Origin: Chelativorans sp. ZYF759
GTDB lineage: Bacteria > Pseudomonadota > Alphaproteobacteria > Rhizobiales > Rhizobiaceae
Assembly: GCF_012911015.1 (NCBI RefSeq)
Contig: NZ_WVVV01000001.1
Coordinates: forward strand, 761,304 to 825,303
DNA length: 64,000 bases
Direction: 5' to 3'
A program made the translations under genes and the position numbers. Position 1 is the stretch's first letter, and every line of letters starts with the position of its first letter. Below the pieces are notes generated by a model that saw only the letters and a program-made list of their open reading frames with translations, was not told the DNA's origin and did no database searches. Below, one piece after another: positions 9,330 to 18,944 of this stretch.

Positions 9330-9854
9330 TCATCGCACCCCGCCGATCATGCGCCGCAACACGTCATCCCTACGGTAGAAGTGATGCCAGAGAGCGGCCG
9401 CGACATGAATCAGGACGATGACGAGGAGCGCCCAACTCAGCAGGCTGTGGATCGGAGCGACGCGGAAGGTCACATACATCGCGACCGTCCCCGTGATCGG
9501 CAGGGCGATCAGAAGGCCATAGAGCGTCCAATGCGCTGCGACCGATCCCCACCGCACCAGCGGCGAGCCATCATCGTGAGAAGTCGGACGACCGAAGACA
9601 AGTCGTAGGGTGAGTTGTCCCAGCGCGAGCGCCAGGATGAGCCAGCCGCTCCACGCATGGACCTCGTGGAGGAAGAGATCGAACGGCTCCGGCTCAGCGG
9701 CTGGATGGGCCAGATGGGTGCGCCGGATCGCCCAGGAGGTCGGCACCTGGATCAGGCAAAGCAGGAGGATAGTCCAGTGCATGGCGCGCTGGTGGACGCT
9801 GTATCCGGCGCGAAACCGGGCATGCTGCCGTGCTGCGTCCGGTAGCCATCTCAA
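9330..9854 (-). CDS. Cytochrome b561-like membrane protein
   Basis: A 174-aa protein with four transmembrane helices. Haem-ligand candidates are His in YSVHQRAMHW (helix 1), HEVHAW (helix 2) and HVAAALWHHFYRRDD (helix 4), as in cytochrome b561 and Ni-Fe hydrogenase cytochrome b subunits. It would shuttle electrons between quinone and a periplasmic partner; the partner is not visible. The apparent start is TTG in a TTGA overlap with the stop of the upstream phosphorylase gene, indicating translational coupling. Confidence 0.78.
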   Translation of the reverse strand: MRWLPDAARQHARFRAGYSVHQRAMHWTILLLCLIQVPTSWAIRRTHLAHPAAEPEPFDLFLHEVHAWSGWLILALALGQLTLRLVFGRPTSHDDGSPLVRWGSVAAHWTLYGLLIALPITGTVAMYVTFRVAPIHSLLSWALLVIVLIHVAAALWHHFYRRDDVLRRMIGGVR

Positions 9855-11380
9855 GGCTCGACCTCGATCATGTCGCCAGCCTGGGCCGCATAGTCGAGTG
9901 CGTAGGCCAACTCGCCGGGTGTCTCGGCGTGAATGTTGAGAAGCGGCTGTCCCCGGTCGATCTCATCTCCAAGCCGGACCTCCATGTGGATGCCGGCGGC
10001 CTTGGCATCCGGCGCGCCGGCGAGCTTGGCGAGCCTGGCTAGCTTGCGGTTGTTGACATGAACGACGCGCCCGGCACGGGAAGCGACAAGAGGATGGATG
10101 TGGGGGGCGCGCGGCGGCGCGCGCAGCCCGCCCTGTGCCTCGCAGATCGCCTCGAACTTCTTCCAGGCGCGACCGTCGGCCAGCGTGCTCAAGGCGAGCG
10201 CCACACCCTCTCCCTTGCCGGCCTTGCCGCCGATCTCCAGCGCGGCGCCGGCCAGCATAGCGGCACGGCGGCGCAGATCGTCCGGAGCGTCTGGTGCATC
10301 CTGCAGCACCCCAAGCACGTCGAACGCTTCGAGCGCCGGACCGATGCCGCGGCCCACCGGCTGCGAGCCATCCGTCTGGAGGCAGGTTGCAGCGAGGTCG
10401 AAGCGGGATGCCACCGCTGTCATTCGGGCCGCGAGGTGGTGGGCGGTATCCTCGCCTCGGACTTTTGCCGTGGGTCCGACCGGAATATCGATGACGACGT
10501 GTGTGGAGCCGGCGGAGATCTTCTTTGAGAGCACCGAAGCGATGAGTTGGCCTTCGGTATCGACATCAAGCTCGCGCTCCACGCGAACGAAGATGTCGTC
10601 GGCCGGACTGAGGTGAACGGCGCCACCCCAGGCGATGCAGCCGCCTTCGGCCTCGACCACACGCCGCAGCGTGGCAAGATCGAGATCGACCGGGGCCAAC
10701 GTCTCCATCGTATCGGCGGTGCCGGCCGGCGAGGTGATGGCGCGCGACGACGTCTTGGGCATGAGCAGGCCGTTTGCCGCGACGATCGCCACGACGATCG
10801 GCGTGGTGCGATTGCCCGGCAGGCCGCCCACGCAGTGCTTGTCGACGACGACCGGGGCGCCCCATTGCATCCTGTCGCCGACCGCGATCATGGCGCCGGT
10901 CAGATCGGCGGTCTCGTTCTCGTCGAGAGGCAGTGCCGCGCTCGCCGTCAGGAAGGCGGCGAGATGCACGTCGGTGTAGCGGCCAGCCACGACGTCGCCG
11001 ACGATCGCCGAAAACGCGTGGGCATCGAGGCGATGGCCGTAGATGCGCCGCCGCACGCTGGCAAGCGATTCCAGCGCCGGCGGATGGGTGACGCGGAGGG
11101 ACTCGCCTTCCGCAACGCCGAGCAGATTCCAGGCAGTTTCGGACAGGCCGACCTCGTCGTGACCGAGCAAGGCGTCGCCATCGACCTGATACAGCGTCGC
11201 CTGGACCTGTCCCGTTCCGCTGCTGACGAGAACCTGGGCGCGCGCGGACAAGCCCTCGGCGCGGCAGACGTGACAGTCCGTGCGCATGACGACCACCGGC
11301 TGGTGCTGGGTGTGCAGCAAGAGGCGTCGAGCGCGCAGCGTCGGTTGTTCGGGACCGGGAAGGGAAAGGAGTGCGGTCAC
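9851..11380 (-). CDS. deoA: AMP/thymidine phosphorylase family protein (archaeal-type DeoA)
   Basis: A 509-aa protein of the long nucleoside/nucleotide phosphorylase family, with an extra N-terminal domain of about 90 aa as in archaeal AMP phosphorylases. The phosphate and pentose-binding region is clear: VDKHCVGGLPGNRTTP and MPKTSSRAITSPAGTADTME. Archaeal homologues convert NMP plus phosphate to base plus ribose-1,5-bisphosphate; bacterial ones are usually called thymidine phosphorylase. The length favours the AMP-phosphorylase type, but the substrate is not proven. The GTG start overlaps the metallo-RNase stop (GTGA). Confidence 0.85.
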   Translation of the reverse strand: MTALLSLPGPEQPTLRARRLLLHTQHQPVVVMRTDCHVCRAEGLSARAQVLVSSGTGQVQATLYQVDGDALLGHDEVGLSETAWNLLGVAEGESLRVTHPPALESLASVRRRIYGHRLDAHAFSAIVGDVVAGRYTDVHLAAFLTASAALPLDENETADLTGAMIAVGDRMQWGAPVVVDKHCVGGLPGNRTTPIVVAIVAANGLLMPKTSSRAITSPAGTADTMETLAPVDLDLATLRRVVEAEGGCIAWGGAVHLSPADDIFVRVERELDVDTEGQLIASVLSKKISAGSTHVVIDIPVGPTAKVRGEDTAHHLAARMTAVASRFDLAATCLQTDGSQPVGRGIGPALEAFDVLGVLQDAPDAPDDLRRRAAMLAGAALEIGGKAGKGEGVALALSTLADGRAWKKFEAICEAQGGLRAPPRAPHIHPLVASRAGRVVHVNNRKLARLAKLAGAPDAKAAGIHMEVRLGDEIDRGQPLLNIHAETPGELAYALDYAAQAGDMIEVEP

Positions 11381-12735
11381 AGGTCGAACACCTGTTGCTG
11401 GCGCGGCACGGTGGCGTTCCAGCCCAGCTCGCGGTCGATGCGGACGCGCAGGGCCTCGGCGGCTTCATCCTCGCCATGGACGATGAAGACGCGGGAAGGC
11501 GCATGCTGGAAACCGGAGAGCCAGCGCATCAGCTCGTTACCATCCGCATGGGCAGACAGCATGGATAGGTCGTCGACCTCGGCGCGCACGGGCACCCATT
11601 GACCATGAATCTTGATTTCCCGCGCGCCCTGGACCATGGCGCGGCCGCGCGTTCCCGCCGCCTGATAGCCGGAGAAGAGGATGGTGTGCTTCGGATCGGA
11701 CGCGAAGGATTTGAGGTGATGGAGGACGCGGCCGCCCGTCGCCATGCCGCTGGCGGAAATCACGACCTTGGGCCACGCGCTCGCGGTTATGGCCTTCGAG
11801 CCTTCGACGTCGCGGGTGTAGGTCGCGATCTTGCAGATCGCGGCGCATTCGTCGTGGCTGAGGCGATGATCGTCGCTGTGAGCATGCAGGAGGTCGGTGG
11901 CGTCGATAGCCATGGGGCTGTCGAGATAGACGGGGATATTCGACAGCCGCCCGGCCGATTTCAGCTTCCAGAGGTGATAAAGGAGCGACTGCGCGCGGCC
12001 GACTGCGAAAGCCGGGATGACGACGGTGCCACCGCGCTTGACGGTGCGCTCGACGACTTCTCCCAGAACCTCGGTCGTGTCGGCCGGAGCGTGGATGCGG
12101 TTGCCGTAGGTGGACTCGATGACGATCGCATCGGCTTGCGGAATCGGCTTCGGATCGGGAAGCATCGGGTCGTCGTAGCGCCCGAGGTCTCCCGAAAACG
12201 CAATGCGGCGGCCGCTCCATTCGATCTCGGCGCTGGCCGCGCCGAGGATGTGGCCTGCGTGGCGGAACGTCAGGGTCGCGCCGCCGGGAAGTTGAACGGG
12301 ATTGTCGAACGGCACGATCGAGAAGAACTCCATCGCGCGCTCGGCGTCACGGACGCCGTAAAGCGGCAGGGCTGGCTTGTGCTTCGAAAAGCCCTTGCGA
12401 TTGGCGTAGTCGGCGTCCTTCTCGTTGAGGAAGCCGCTGTCTTTCAGGATCAGCTCGGCCACGTCGCGGGTCGCGGCCGTGGCATAGATGCGGCCTCGGA
12501 AGCCGTCGCGGACCAGCTTCGGCAAGTAGCCGGAATGGTCGAGGTGAGCGTGGGTGAGAACCACGGCGTCGATGCTCGACGGAGCGATCGGCAATGGCTC
12601 CCAGTTCAGCTCGCGCAGGTTCTTAAGGCCCTGAAACAGGCCGCAATCGATCAGGATGCGGCTGTCGCCGTTGGTCAGGAGGTGTTTAGAGCCGGTGACG
12701 GTGCCGGCACCGCCGAGAGAGGTGAGCGTCAGCAT
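11377..12735 (-). CDS. MBL-fold beta-CASP RNA exonuclease/metallohydrolase
   Basis: A 452-aa protein of the RNase J/CPSF73-like beta-CASP group. The zinc motif THAHLDHSG is near residue 60, the FRHAGHILGAA and FSGDLGR motifs follow, the beta-CASP block shows VVISASGMATGGR, and LSAHADG lies towards the C-terminus. Such proteins cut or degrade RNA. It follows phosphoketolase after 8 bp and is coupled to the nucleotide phosphorylase by a 4-bp overlap, so RNA turnover feeding nucleotide phosphorolysis is a reasonable inference. Confidence 0.88.
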   Translation of the reverse strand: MLTLTSLGGAGTVTGSKHLLTNGDSRILIDCGLFQGLKNLRELNWEPLPIAPSSIDAVVLTHAHLDHSGYLPKLVRDGFRGRIYATAATRDVAELILKDSGFLNEKDADYANRKGFSKHKPALPLYGVRDAERAMEFFSIVPFDNPVQLPGGATLTFRHAGHILGAASAEIEWSGRRIAFSGDLGRYDDPMLPDPKPIPQADAIVIESTYGNRIHAPADTTEVLGEVVERTVKRGGTVVIPAFAVGRAQSLLYHLWKLKSAGRLSNIPVYLDSPMAIDATDLLHAHSDDHRLSHDECAAICKIATYTRDVEGSKAITASAWPKVVISASGMATGGRVLHHLKSFASDPKHTILFSGYQAAGTRGRAMVQGAREIKIHGQWVPVRAEVDDLSMLSAHADGNELMRWLSGFQHAPSRVFIVHGEDEAAEALRVRIDRELGWNATVPRQQQVFDL

Positions 12736-12743
12736 GAGGGCCT

Positions 12744-15113
12744 TCAGAGTGTGAATGCGGCGATGTCGCCTGGATGGCCTCTGCCGTCCACGGCATCTCG
12801 CTCGGCCGGTGCGAGAAGATCGTCCCGGCTCCAGCCGGTGAGTGGGACAGCGGCGTCGATAAGATGCGCCCAGGAGCAGCGGTTGGCGAACAGCATGCCG
12901 GCCACGTCGAGCGTGCCGCCACGGCTGACATACCCGCGTGCGACCGTTGCATCCGGCCCCGAATCCAGCCGCCGCAACAGGCCGAGGATGGGTTCGGGTC
13001 GGGTGTGCGAGACTATCACGCGCGGTATCGCTTTTGGGAACAGCGCGCCCAGCTCGCAGTCGCTCGCCGTGAAGGCGGCTTCGATCGGATCGCGGGGAAT
13101 GCGGAAGCGGCCCGGTTCGGAGACAGCCGTGACCAGAACGTTGCGGCCATGTGTCTTGAGACGATGAGCGGCCTTCAGCGCTTCCTCAAGTTGATAGGCG
13201 CCGATGGCAACGATCTGAAGCTCGGCATTTGCCGCCTCCCCCTCGACATGCGCCGCGCCTTCGGTGACGAACCGGACCGCCGCCTCCGCGTCGAAACGGT
13301 GCGGCATGTCGCGCTTGGAGACGATCAGGCATGCGACCTGGCCTCGGCCGTCGTAGACGGAGCGCAGCGTGGCCATCGCGCTGTTGGCGTCGACCGGGAA
13401 GAGCACGCGCGCGGTGTCGGACATTTCGCCCAGCAACGCCTCGCCGATCGTGGGGTCCTGATGCGACTGCTCGTTCTTGGAGTTCTCCCAGGTATGCGAC
13501 GTGACGACGAGGGGCACCGAGATCCAGCGCGGTTCCTGGCCGGTCTCGCGCTGGCGGCGGGAAAAGACGATCTCCTGCCGCAGGCCGCCGAGCATCTTCA
13601 TGGCGAACGCTTCGTAGCTGACGATCAGGTTGATGCCGCCCTTGTTGGCGAGTGCTGCGGCCGCGACGGCCTCCTCGTTGAGCGCGGTGATGACCGCGCC
13701 GTCGATCGCGTCGGAAACGCCCGGCTCTGAGCTGTTGACGCGATGGCGCAGCCTGTCGAGCGTCGCTCCCATATGGTTGGAGCGCAGTTCGTCGGGGTTG
13801 CCGACGCGGGGACGCAGGCCGGGGTTCGCGTCCACGACGCGGACGAACCAGCGGTCGAGTGCGTGCATGGCGCAATCGGGCGGATCGCCGGCGGCGGTCC
13901 AATCCGGTTCCGGCAATTCCGGAGCCGGCGGGTCTCTGAGGACGAGCGGATGCCGGCTTTCGGGTTCGCGCTTCTGCCGGTCATGGGCGGCGATCTCGGC
14001 GACTGCGCGTTCAATCTCGTCGACGGGAACGAACAGCGCCTTGGCCGCATCGTTGAACGCGGTTCGGGCTTGCTCGTCGCGCGCGGGATTGCCGCCGAGC
14101 GGAAGATTGTGCGCGGCGTTGGTGCCGGCGCCGGGGAAGCCGAAACCCTTGACCGTCTCGGCGATGACATAGGGGATCGGCGCAGGATAGGTCCGGCCGG
14201 GATCGGCCGCGAAGCGCCCGAGGCGGGTTTCGGCCTCTATGATCGCGCAGGCGACGGCGGCGGGATCGCGGCCATCGACGATGAAGGGATCGAAGCCGTT
14301 GAGCCTCAGATGATCGGCGAGCCACTCGGCGCCGCCCTGCTGCGCGATCTGGACGCGCTCCTCGATGCGCCGACCGTTGAGGATCATCACGGGAACCGCG
14401 AGGCCGGAATCCTCCGCCCGCCACCAGCGCGGCGTCCAGTCCGATCCGCGCTGCTCCTCGAAAGCGCCGTCGCTTAGGAAGGCGACGAGGCTTTCCCCCG
14501 GCAGAGGTGCATGGACATACTGCACCTCGGCGAAGCCGAGATAGCCGCCTTCGGAGATCGCGCCCGCCGTGTTCGGTCCGGCGTGGCTGCCCAGCGGCAC
14601 AGCGGCGCGCCCCTCTGCGTCGATCGCATAGGAATAGAAGTCGGCCGCGAGCTGCGAGAGACCCTTCTCGCTGCGGTCGTAGCGGCCTCGCTGGGCATCC
14701 GACACATCGCCGGTGAGCGCATTGACAGCCTCGATCGCGGCCACGCAATGGCCTTGACCCATCATCCAGGCCCGCGTCTTCGCGGTGATCGCGTTCGCCG
14801 CGAGATAGCCGACGAAAGCGGGCACCATGTTGAGCGAGCCGCCGGTGTGGCCTTCGGGCGTCGTCTTGAACGCCTCGACCGGCAGCGGCGCGCCGGAGAG
14901 ATCGACGCGGCGCGCATAGGTCATGTGAACGACGGTCCACATGGCAGCGGATGTCAGGCGGTCGGCGGCCGCGAGGATGCGGTAGAGGTCATAGGGGGCG
15001 ATGGCCCCGGAGGAAGCAAGGGCAGCGACGCGCTCGCGCGTTTCGTTGCTGTGCTCGATGGGGCCGTAACCCTCTCGCCATGTCTCGAATGCTTCCGTAG
15101 CCGTATCGCTCAT
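12744..15113 (-). CDS. xfp: Phosphoketolase
   Basis: A 789-aa thiamine-diphosphate enzyme of full family length. It splits xylulose-5-phosphate (and often fructose-6-phosphate) with phosphate into acetyl phosphate and glyceraldehyde-3-phosphate or erythrose-4-phosphate. Family blocks seen are TPEGHTGGSLNMVPAFVGYL, GQGHCVAAIEAVNAL, GSHAGPNTAGAISEGG, SDGAFEEQRGSDW and GKGFG-like VKGFGFPGAGTNAAHNLP. It is coded 41 bp after the PRPP synthetase gene. No acetate kinase or phosphotransacetylase is in the window, so acetyl phosphate must be used by enzymes encoded elsewhere. Confidence 0.93.
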   Translation of the reverse strand: MSDTATEAFETWREGYGPIEHSNETRERVAALASSGAIAPYDLYRILAAADRLTSAAMWTVVHMTYARRVDLSGAPLPVEAFKTTPEGHTGGSLNMVPAFVGYLAANAITAKTRAWMMGQGHCVAAIEAVNALTGDVSDAQRGRYDRSEKGLSQLAADFYSYAIDAEGRAAVPLGSHAGPNTAGAISEGGYLGFAEVQYVHAPLPGESLVAFLSDGAFEEQRGSDWTPRWWRAEDSGLAVPVMILNGRRIEERVQIAQQGGAEWLADHLRLNGFDPFIVDGRDPAAVACAIIEAETRLGRFAADPGRTYPAPIPYVIAETVKGFGFPGAGTNAAHNLPLGGNPARDEQARTAFNDAAKALFVPVDEIERAVAEIAAHDRQKREPESRHPLVLRDPPAPELPEPDWTAAGDPPDCAMHALDRWFVRVVDANPGLRPRVGNPDELRSNHMGATLDRLRHRVNSSEPGVSDAIDGAVITALNEEAVAAAALANKGGINLIVSYEAFAMKMLGGLRQEIVFSRRQRETGQEPRWISVPLVVTSHTWENSKNEQSHQDPTIGEALLGEMSDTARVLFPVDANSAMATLRSVYDGRGQVACLIVSKRDMPHRFDAEAAVRFVTEGAAHVEGEAANAELQIVAIGAYQLEEALKAAHRLKTHGRNVLVTAVSEPGRFRIPRDPIEAAFTASDCELGALFPKAIPRVIVSHTRPEPILGLLRRLDSGPDATVARGYVSRGGTLDVAGMLFANRCSWAHLIDAAVPLTGWSRDDLLAPAERDAVDGRGHPGDIAAFTL

Positions 15114-15154
15114 ACCGTCGCCGTTCTCATTCGCTTGATCTGGTCTTCTCGTTG

Positions 15155-16177
15155 TCAGCTCACGCCGCCTGTCCAGGGCGGAGGGTCGCTGGCGGGAAAG
15201 GAGTCGAAGCCCGCCTGCTCCACCTCGTCGAGCGGCTCCGGCGGGCGGCGATGCCGCACGAGGTCGCCGCCGCTGATGTCTGCGGAGACCATTGCCTCCG
15301 CGATCGTGAAGGCGAGCCCGACTGCATTGCTCTCGTGAGGCACGGAGTCAGCCGAAACGACGCGATCACAAAGGGACGCGAGGCGCTGGAAGGAATCGTC
15401 CGCGAATAGGCCATGCACCACGGCAACCACCGGCCGAGTGAACCCCTGGAGCGGGAGCTGCCGGGCCGCCTCGATCAATGTGTGACCCGAAGCGGCAATG
15501 TCGTCGGCGAGCACCGGCGTTCGGCCGCGCCACTCGGACAGGTCCGGCAGGGCGATATCGACATTGCGGTCGCCGTGTCGGATCTTGCGCAGGACCGCGT
15601 GCGGCGCGCCAATGCGCTCCGCGATGGCCGAGACCCACTGCTCACTCTCCTCGTCCGGGCCGACCATCAAGGGTTGTTCGACCTCTGCCGCGATCCAATC
15701 CGCAAGCAACGGAGCAGCATGCAGCGTATCGGTCGGGATCGTGTAGAGCGCCGTCAGCGCCGGATAGCGATGGAGATGCGGATCGACCGTCACCAGCCGG
15801 TCGAAGCTGGACGACACGAGGCGCGCAAAGCTCTTTGAGGTTACCGCCTCGCCCGGCTGAAAGCGGCGGTCCTGCCGCATGTAGGAGAGATACGGCGCGA
15901 CCAGATTGACCTCCCGCGCGCCGAGATCGCGTGCGGCATCGGCGACAAAGATCAGACGCAGGAAGCCATCGTCGGGTCGGGCCAACGTGCAGACGAGGTC
16001 GACCGTCTTGTCTTTCACGTCCGAAAGGATGCGCGCATAGGTCTCGCCGTCCGGAAAGCGTCTTGATTCCAGCGCGCCGAGTTCCCATCCGCCGGCATCG
16101 GCGAGGCGGCGCGCGAACCCCTCGTTTCCGGGCAATGGCAGGATCAGCCTGCCTCCCTTTTCCGTTTCGTCTGCCAT
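15155..16177 (-). CDS. prs: Ribose-phosphate pyrophosphokinase (PRPP synthetase)
   Basis: A 340-aa PRPP synthetase-like protein. It has FPDGETYARI, YLSYMRQDRRFQPGEAVTSK, the flexible-loop K-x-R (RKIRHGDR) and the PRPP-binding loop ADDIAASGHTL. The RQDRRFQPGEA segment is closer to archaeal enzymes than to the E. coli type. It makes PRPP and AMP from ribose-5-phosphate and ATP, and the reaction can run backwards. Its place between an ATPase gene and phosphoketolase, not near purine genes, suggests a catabolic duty. The gap to copB is only 2 bp. Confidence 0.87.
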   Translation of the reverse strand: MADETEKGGRLILPLPGNEGFARRLADAGGWELGALESRRFPDGETYARILSDVKDKTVDLVCTLARPDDGFLRLIFVADAARDLGAREVNLVAPYLSYMRQDRRFQPGEAVTSKSFARLVSSSFDRLVTVDPHLHRYPALTALYTIPTDTLHAAPLLADWIAAEVEQPLMVGPDEESEQWVSAIAERIGAPHAVLRKIRHGDRNVDIALPDLSEWRGRTPVLADDIAASGHTLIEAARQLPLQGFTRPVVAVVHGLFADDSFQRLASLCDRVVSADSVPHESNAVGLAFTIAEAMVSADISGGDLVRHRRPPEPLDEVEQAGFDSFPASDPPPWTGGVS

Positions 16178-16179
16178 CG

Positions 16180-18294
16180 TCAGCCGCGCCGCCTGTAGTT
16201 GCGCAGGAACTGGGCGTTGATCGCGACGATCACGGTGCTGGCCGACATGAAGACGGCGGCCACGGCCGGCGTCATCATGAAGCCGGTGCCGAAGGTGATG
16301 CCTGCGGCCATCGGAATGGCGACGGCGTTGTAGCCGGTGGCCCAGATCAGGTTCTGCACCATCTTGCGGTAGGTGGCGCGCGAGAGGCCGAGGATCGCGG
16401 CCACGTCGCGCGGATCGCTGCGGACAAGCACCACATCGGCCGATTCCACGGCGACGTCGGTGCCTGCGCCGATGGCGATCCCGAGATCGGCCACGACCAG
16501 CGCGGGTGCGTCGTTCACTCCGTCGCCGACCATGGCGACGGAGAGCCCGCGCGCTTGCAGTTCCTCGATCTTCTGCGACTTCTGATCGGGCAGCACCTCG
16601 GCGAAATACTCGGTGATGCCGAGATCCTCCGACACCGCCTTGGCGACGCCCTCGGCGTCGCCGGTGAGCATGACGGAGTTGATGCCGAGCGACCTGAGTT
16701 CGGCGATAGCTTCCCTCGATTCCGGGCGAACGATGTCGGCGAGCGCGAACAGCGCGCGCGGCGCGCCCTCGCGGACAAGCACAACCACCGTCTTGCCCTG
16801 TCCCTCCAGCCGCTTGAGGCTGTCGTGGGCGATGGAGTTGCCCTGCCGTGCAAGGTGGCCGGGGCTGACGATGCGCACGTCCTGGCCGTCGACCTTGGCG
16901 ACGATGCCTTCGCCGGTGATGTTGCTGACCTCGCTCGCTTTGGGAACGGTCAGATCGCGGCCCTTCGCCTCGGCCACGATGCCGTGGGCGATGGGGTGTT
17001 CGGACTGGCTCTCGGCCGCTGCCGCATAGGCCAATTCCTCGTTCTCATTGCCATCGCCGAGCAACACGATGTCGCTGACGCCGAAGCGGCCTTCGGTCAG
17101 CGTGCCGGTCTTGTCGAAGACGGCGGCGTTGAGATTGCGGGCGCGCTCGAAGGCGGCGCGGTCGCGGATCAGGAGGCCATTGCTGGCCGAGAGCGAGGTG
17201 CTGACCGCGACCACGAGCGGCACCGCGAGCCCGAGCGCGTGCGGACAGGCGACCACCATCACCGTCACCATGCGTTCCATCGCGAACGCGACGGGCGCAC
17301 CCAACACCAGCCACCAGACAAACAGCGTTCCGAAGCCGACTGTAAGGGCGATGTAGGTCAGCCACGAGGCGGCGCGGTTGGCGAGGTCCTGGGTGCGGGA
17401 GCGGGTGGCCTGTGCCTTCTTCACGAGGTCGATGACCTGCGCCAGATAGGTGGCGTCGCCGGTGGCGGTCACCTCGATGGTCACGGCATTGGCCCCGTTG
17501 ATCGCGCCGCCGATGGCGGTCGCGCCGACGCCCTTGGTGACGGGGCGGGACTCTCCGGTCAGCATCGCCTCGTTGAAGCCGGATGAGCCTTCGACGATCT
17601 CGCCGTCGACCGGCACCTTGGCGCCGGGCCGCACCAGCACGCGATCACCCGGCTGAAGCGCCGAAATCGCAACCTCATGCGTCGTTCCGTCTGCATCGAT
17701 TTTCGTCGCGCTGTCGGGCAAGAGCCTCACCAGCTCCTCCAGCGCGCGCGACGCGCCCATGACCGACCGCATCTCGACCCAGTGGCCGAGCAGCATGATG
17801 GCGATCAGCGTCACCAGCTCCCAGTAAAACTCCTCGCCGGGAAAGCCGAAGGTGACGGCGGCCGAGAAGAAGTAGGCAGCCGAGATCGCCAGCGCGATGA
17901 GCGTCATCATGCCGGGCTGACCCTTGCGCAGCTCCGAGGTGAAGCCGGTCAGGAATGGCCAGCCGCCATAGATGTAAGCGGCGGTCGAGAGCAGGAAGAG
18001 GACGTAGCGGTCGCCGGGAAATGAGAGGGCCTCAGCGATGCCGAACCAGTGCTGGATCATCGGCGACAGCAGCAGAACCGGCGGCGTCAGGATCATCGTG
18101 ACCCAGAAGCGGCGCCGGAAGTCGGCGACCATCGCCGCATGGTCGTGCCCGCCGTGACCGGCGTGCTCGGAATGGCTGGAGCCGGCCGCGGCTACTATCT
18201 TCGGGGTGCCGTAGTAGTCGTCGTCGCCGCCGCGATGTCCGGTTGCATGAGTCTGGTGGTTCTGATGGCCGTGGTGGGAATGGGGTGAACTCAT
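16180..18294 (-). CDS. copB: CopB-type heavy-metal (copper) P1B ATPase
   Basis: A 704-aa inner-membrane exporter. It starts with a His-rich, cytosolic tail ([19 protein letters not shown]) and has eight expected membrane helices. Motifs are [17 protein letters not shown], the ion-site CPH in [14 protein letters not shown], the phosphorylated Asp in DKTGTLTEG and [13 protein letters not shown] instead of CPC marks the CopB-like P1B-3 group, which moves copper or silver. It is the first gene of a probable seven-gene operon down to 8003, with an FNR-like box 93 bp upstream. Confidence 0.92.
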   Translation of the reverse strand: MSSPHSHHGHQNHQTHATGHRGGDDDYYGTPKIVAAAGSSHSEHAGHGGHDHAAMVADFRRRFWVTMILTPPVLLLSPMIQHWFGIAEALSFPGDRYVLFLLSTAAYIYGGWPFLTGFTSELRKGQPGMMTLIALAISAAYFFSAAVTFGFPGEEFYWELVTLIAIMLLGHWVEMRSVMGASRALEELVRLLPDSATKIDADGTTHEVAISALQPGDRVLVRPGAKVPVDGEIVEGSSGFNEAMLTGESRPVTKGVGATAIGGAINGANAVTIEVTATGDATYLAQVIDLVKKAQATRSRTQDLANRAASWLTYIALTVGFGTLFVWWLVLGAPVAFAMERMVTVMVVACPHALGLAVPLVVAVSTSLSASNGLLIRDRAAFERARNLNAAVFDKTGTLTEGRFGVSDIVLLGDGNENEELAYAAAAESQSEHPIAHGIVAEAKGRDLTVPKASEVSNITGEGIVAKVDGQDVRIVSPGHLARQGNSIAHDSLKRLEGQGKTVVVLVREGAPRALFALADIVRPESREAIAELRSLGINSVMLTGDAEGVAKAVSEDLGITEYFAEVLPDQKSQKIEELQARGLSVAMVGDGVNDAPALVVADLGIAIGAGTDVAVESADVVLVRSDPRDVAAILGLSRATYRKMVQNLIWATGYNAVAIPMAAGITFGTGFMMTPAVAAVFMSASTVIVAINAQFLRNYRRRG

Positions 18295-18387
18295 CAGGAC
18301 CTTCCTTGATCTGGCCGCGGCAATGGTGCGAATGCAAATGGCGTGTTGTTCCAGTCAGGAACCTCGCCTCATCCCGGCATCGAATCT

Positions 18388-18401
18388 TTGATCGAGGTTA
18401 A
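18388..18401. promoter_or_regulatory. FNR/FixK-like box 3 (copB operon)
   Basis: TTGATCGAGGTTAA lies 93 bp before the copB start and is identical to the box at 6403. It is the only such site ahead of the operon running from 18294 down to 8003. Confidence 0.62.
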
Positions 18402-18482
18402 AGTCTCCGGCAGCGAGTTTATTGGCGAGTGGCACCCGTCGCCCGGCTGCCAAATGGCAAGACGCAGATGGTTGAACGACTG

Positions 18483-18929
18483 CTATCTCACGACGAGCAC
18501 GGGAATTGGTGACTGGCTCACCACCTCGCTCGTCTGGCTACCCAGCAACAGCCGGCCGAGCCCACGGCGGCCGTGCGACGCCATGACGATCAGCGAGCAG
18601 CCTTGCTCCGAGGCAATTTCGAGGATGGCTTCTGCCGGGCGTCGACCGGGAACGTGGCGAATCTCACAGGCAACGCCGAGCTTTTCGGCGTCGGCCCTGA
18701 TGGGCTCGAGAAGCTCCTTGGCGAATTTGACCTGATCCGCGTCGTAGCGTTCGAACTCCTGGGGTCCAAGAGCCCAGCCTTCGCCAGCATAGATCGGGAA
18801 CGGCTCGGTCACCGTGACGACTGTGACCTTCGCATCAAGGCTCCTGGCCAGCGACAGTCCATGATCGACGCCCTTGCGGGCAAGTTCCGAGCCGTCCGTG
18901 GTGATGAGGATGTGCTTATACATGGTCAT
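18483..18929 (-). CDS. Universal stress protein UspA family
   Basis: A 148-aa single-domain Usp. It begins YKHILITTDGSELARKGVDHG and ends with the nucleotide-binding motif of ATP-type Usps, MASHGRRGLGRLLLGS, followed by SPIPVLVVR. ATP-binding Usps often help survival during oxygen or energy limitation. It is 15 bp downstream of carbamate kinase on the same strand, so both are probably read from the promoter near 20005. Confidence 0.92.
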   Translation of the reverse strand: MTMYKHILITTDGSELARKGVDHGLSLARSLDAKVTVVTVTEPFPIYAGEGWALGPQEFERYDADQVKFAKELLEPIRADAEKLGVACEIRHVPGRRPAEAILEIASEQGCSLIVMASHGRRGLGRLLLGSQTSEVVSQSPIPVLVVR

Positions 18930-18944
18930 GATGTCCGTTCGTTT

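Noticed and set aside
10547-11602. Long plus-strand frame of 351 aa opposite deoA
   Set aside because: It is antisense to a well-supported gene and shows no recognisable motif; long antisense frames are expected in GC-rich DNA.
15931-17586. 551-aa plus-strand frame opposite prs and copB
   Set aside because: Antisense shadow with unusual composition (Arg/His/Asp-rich).
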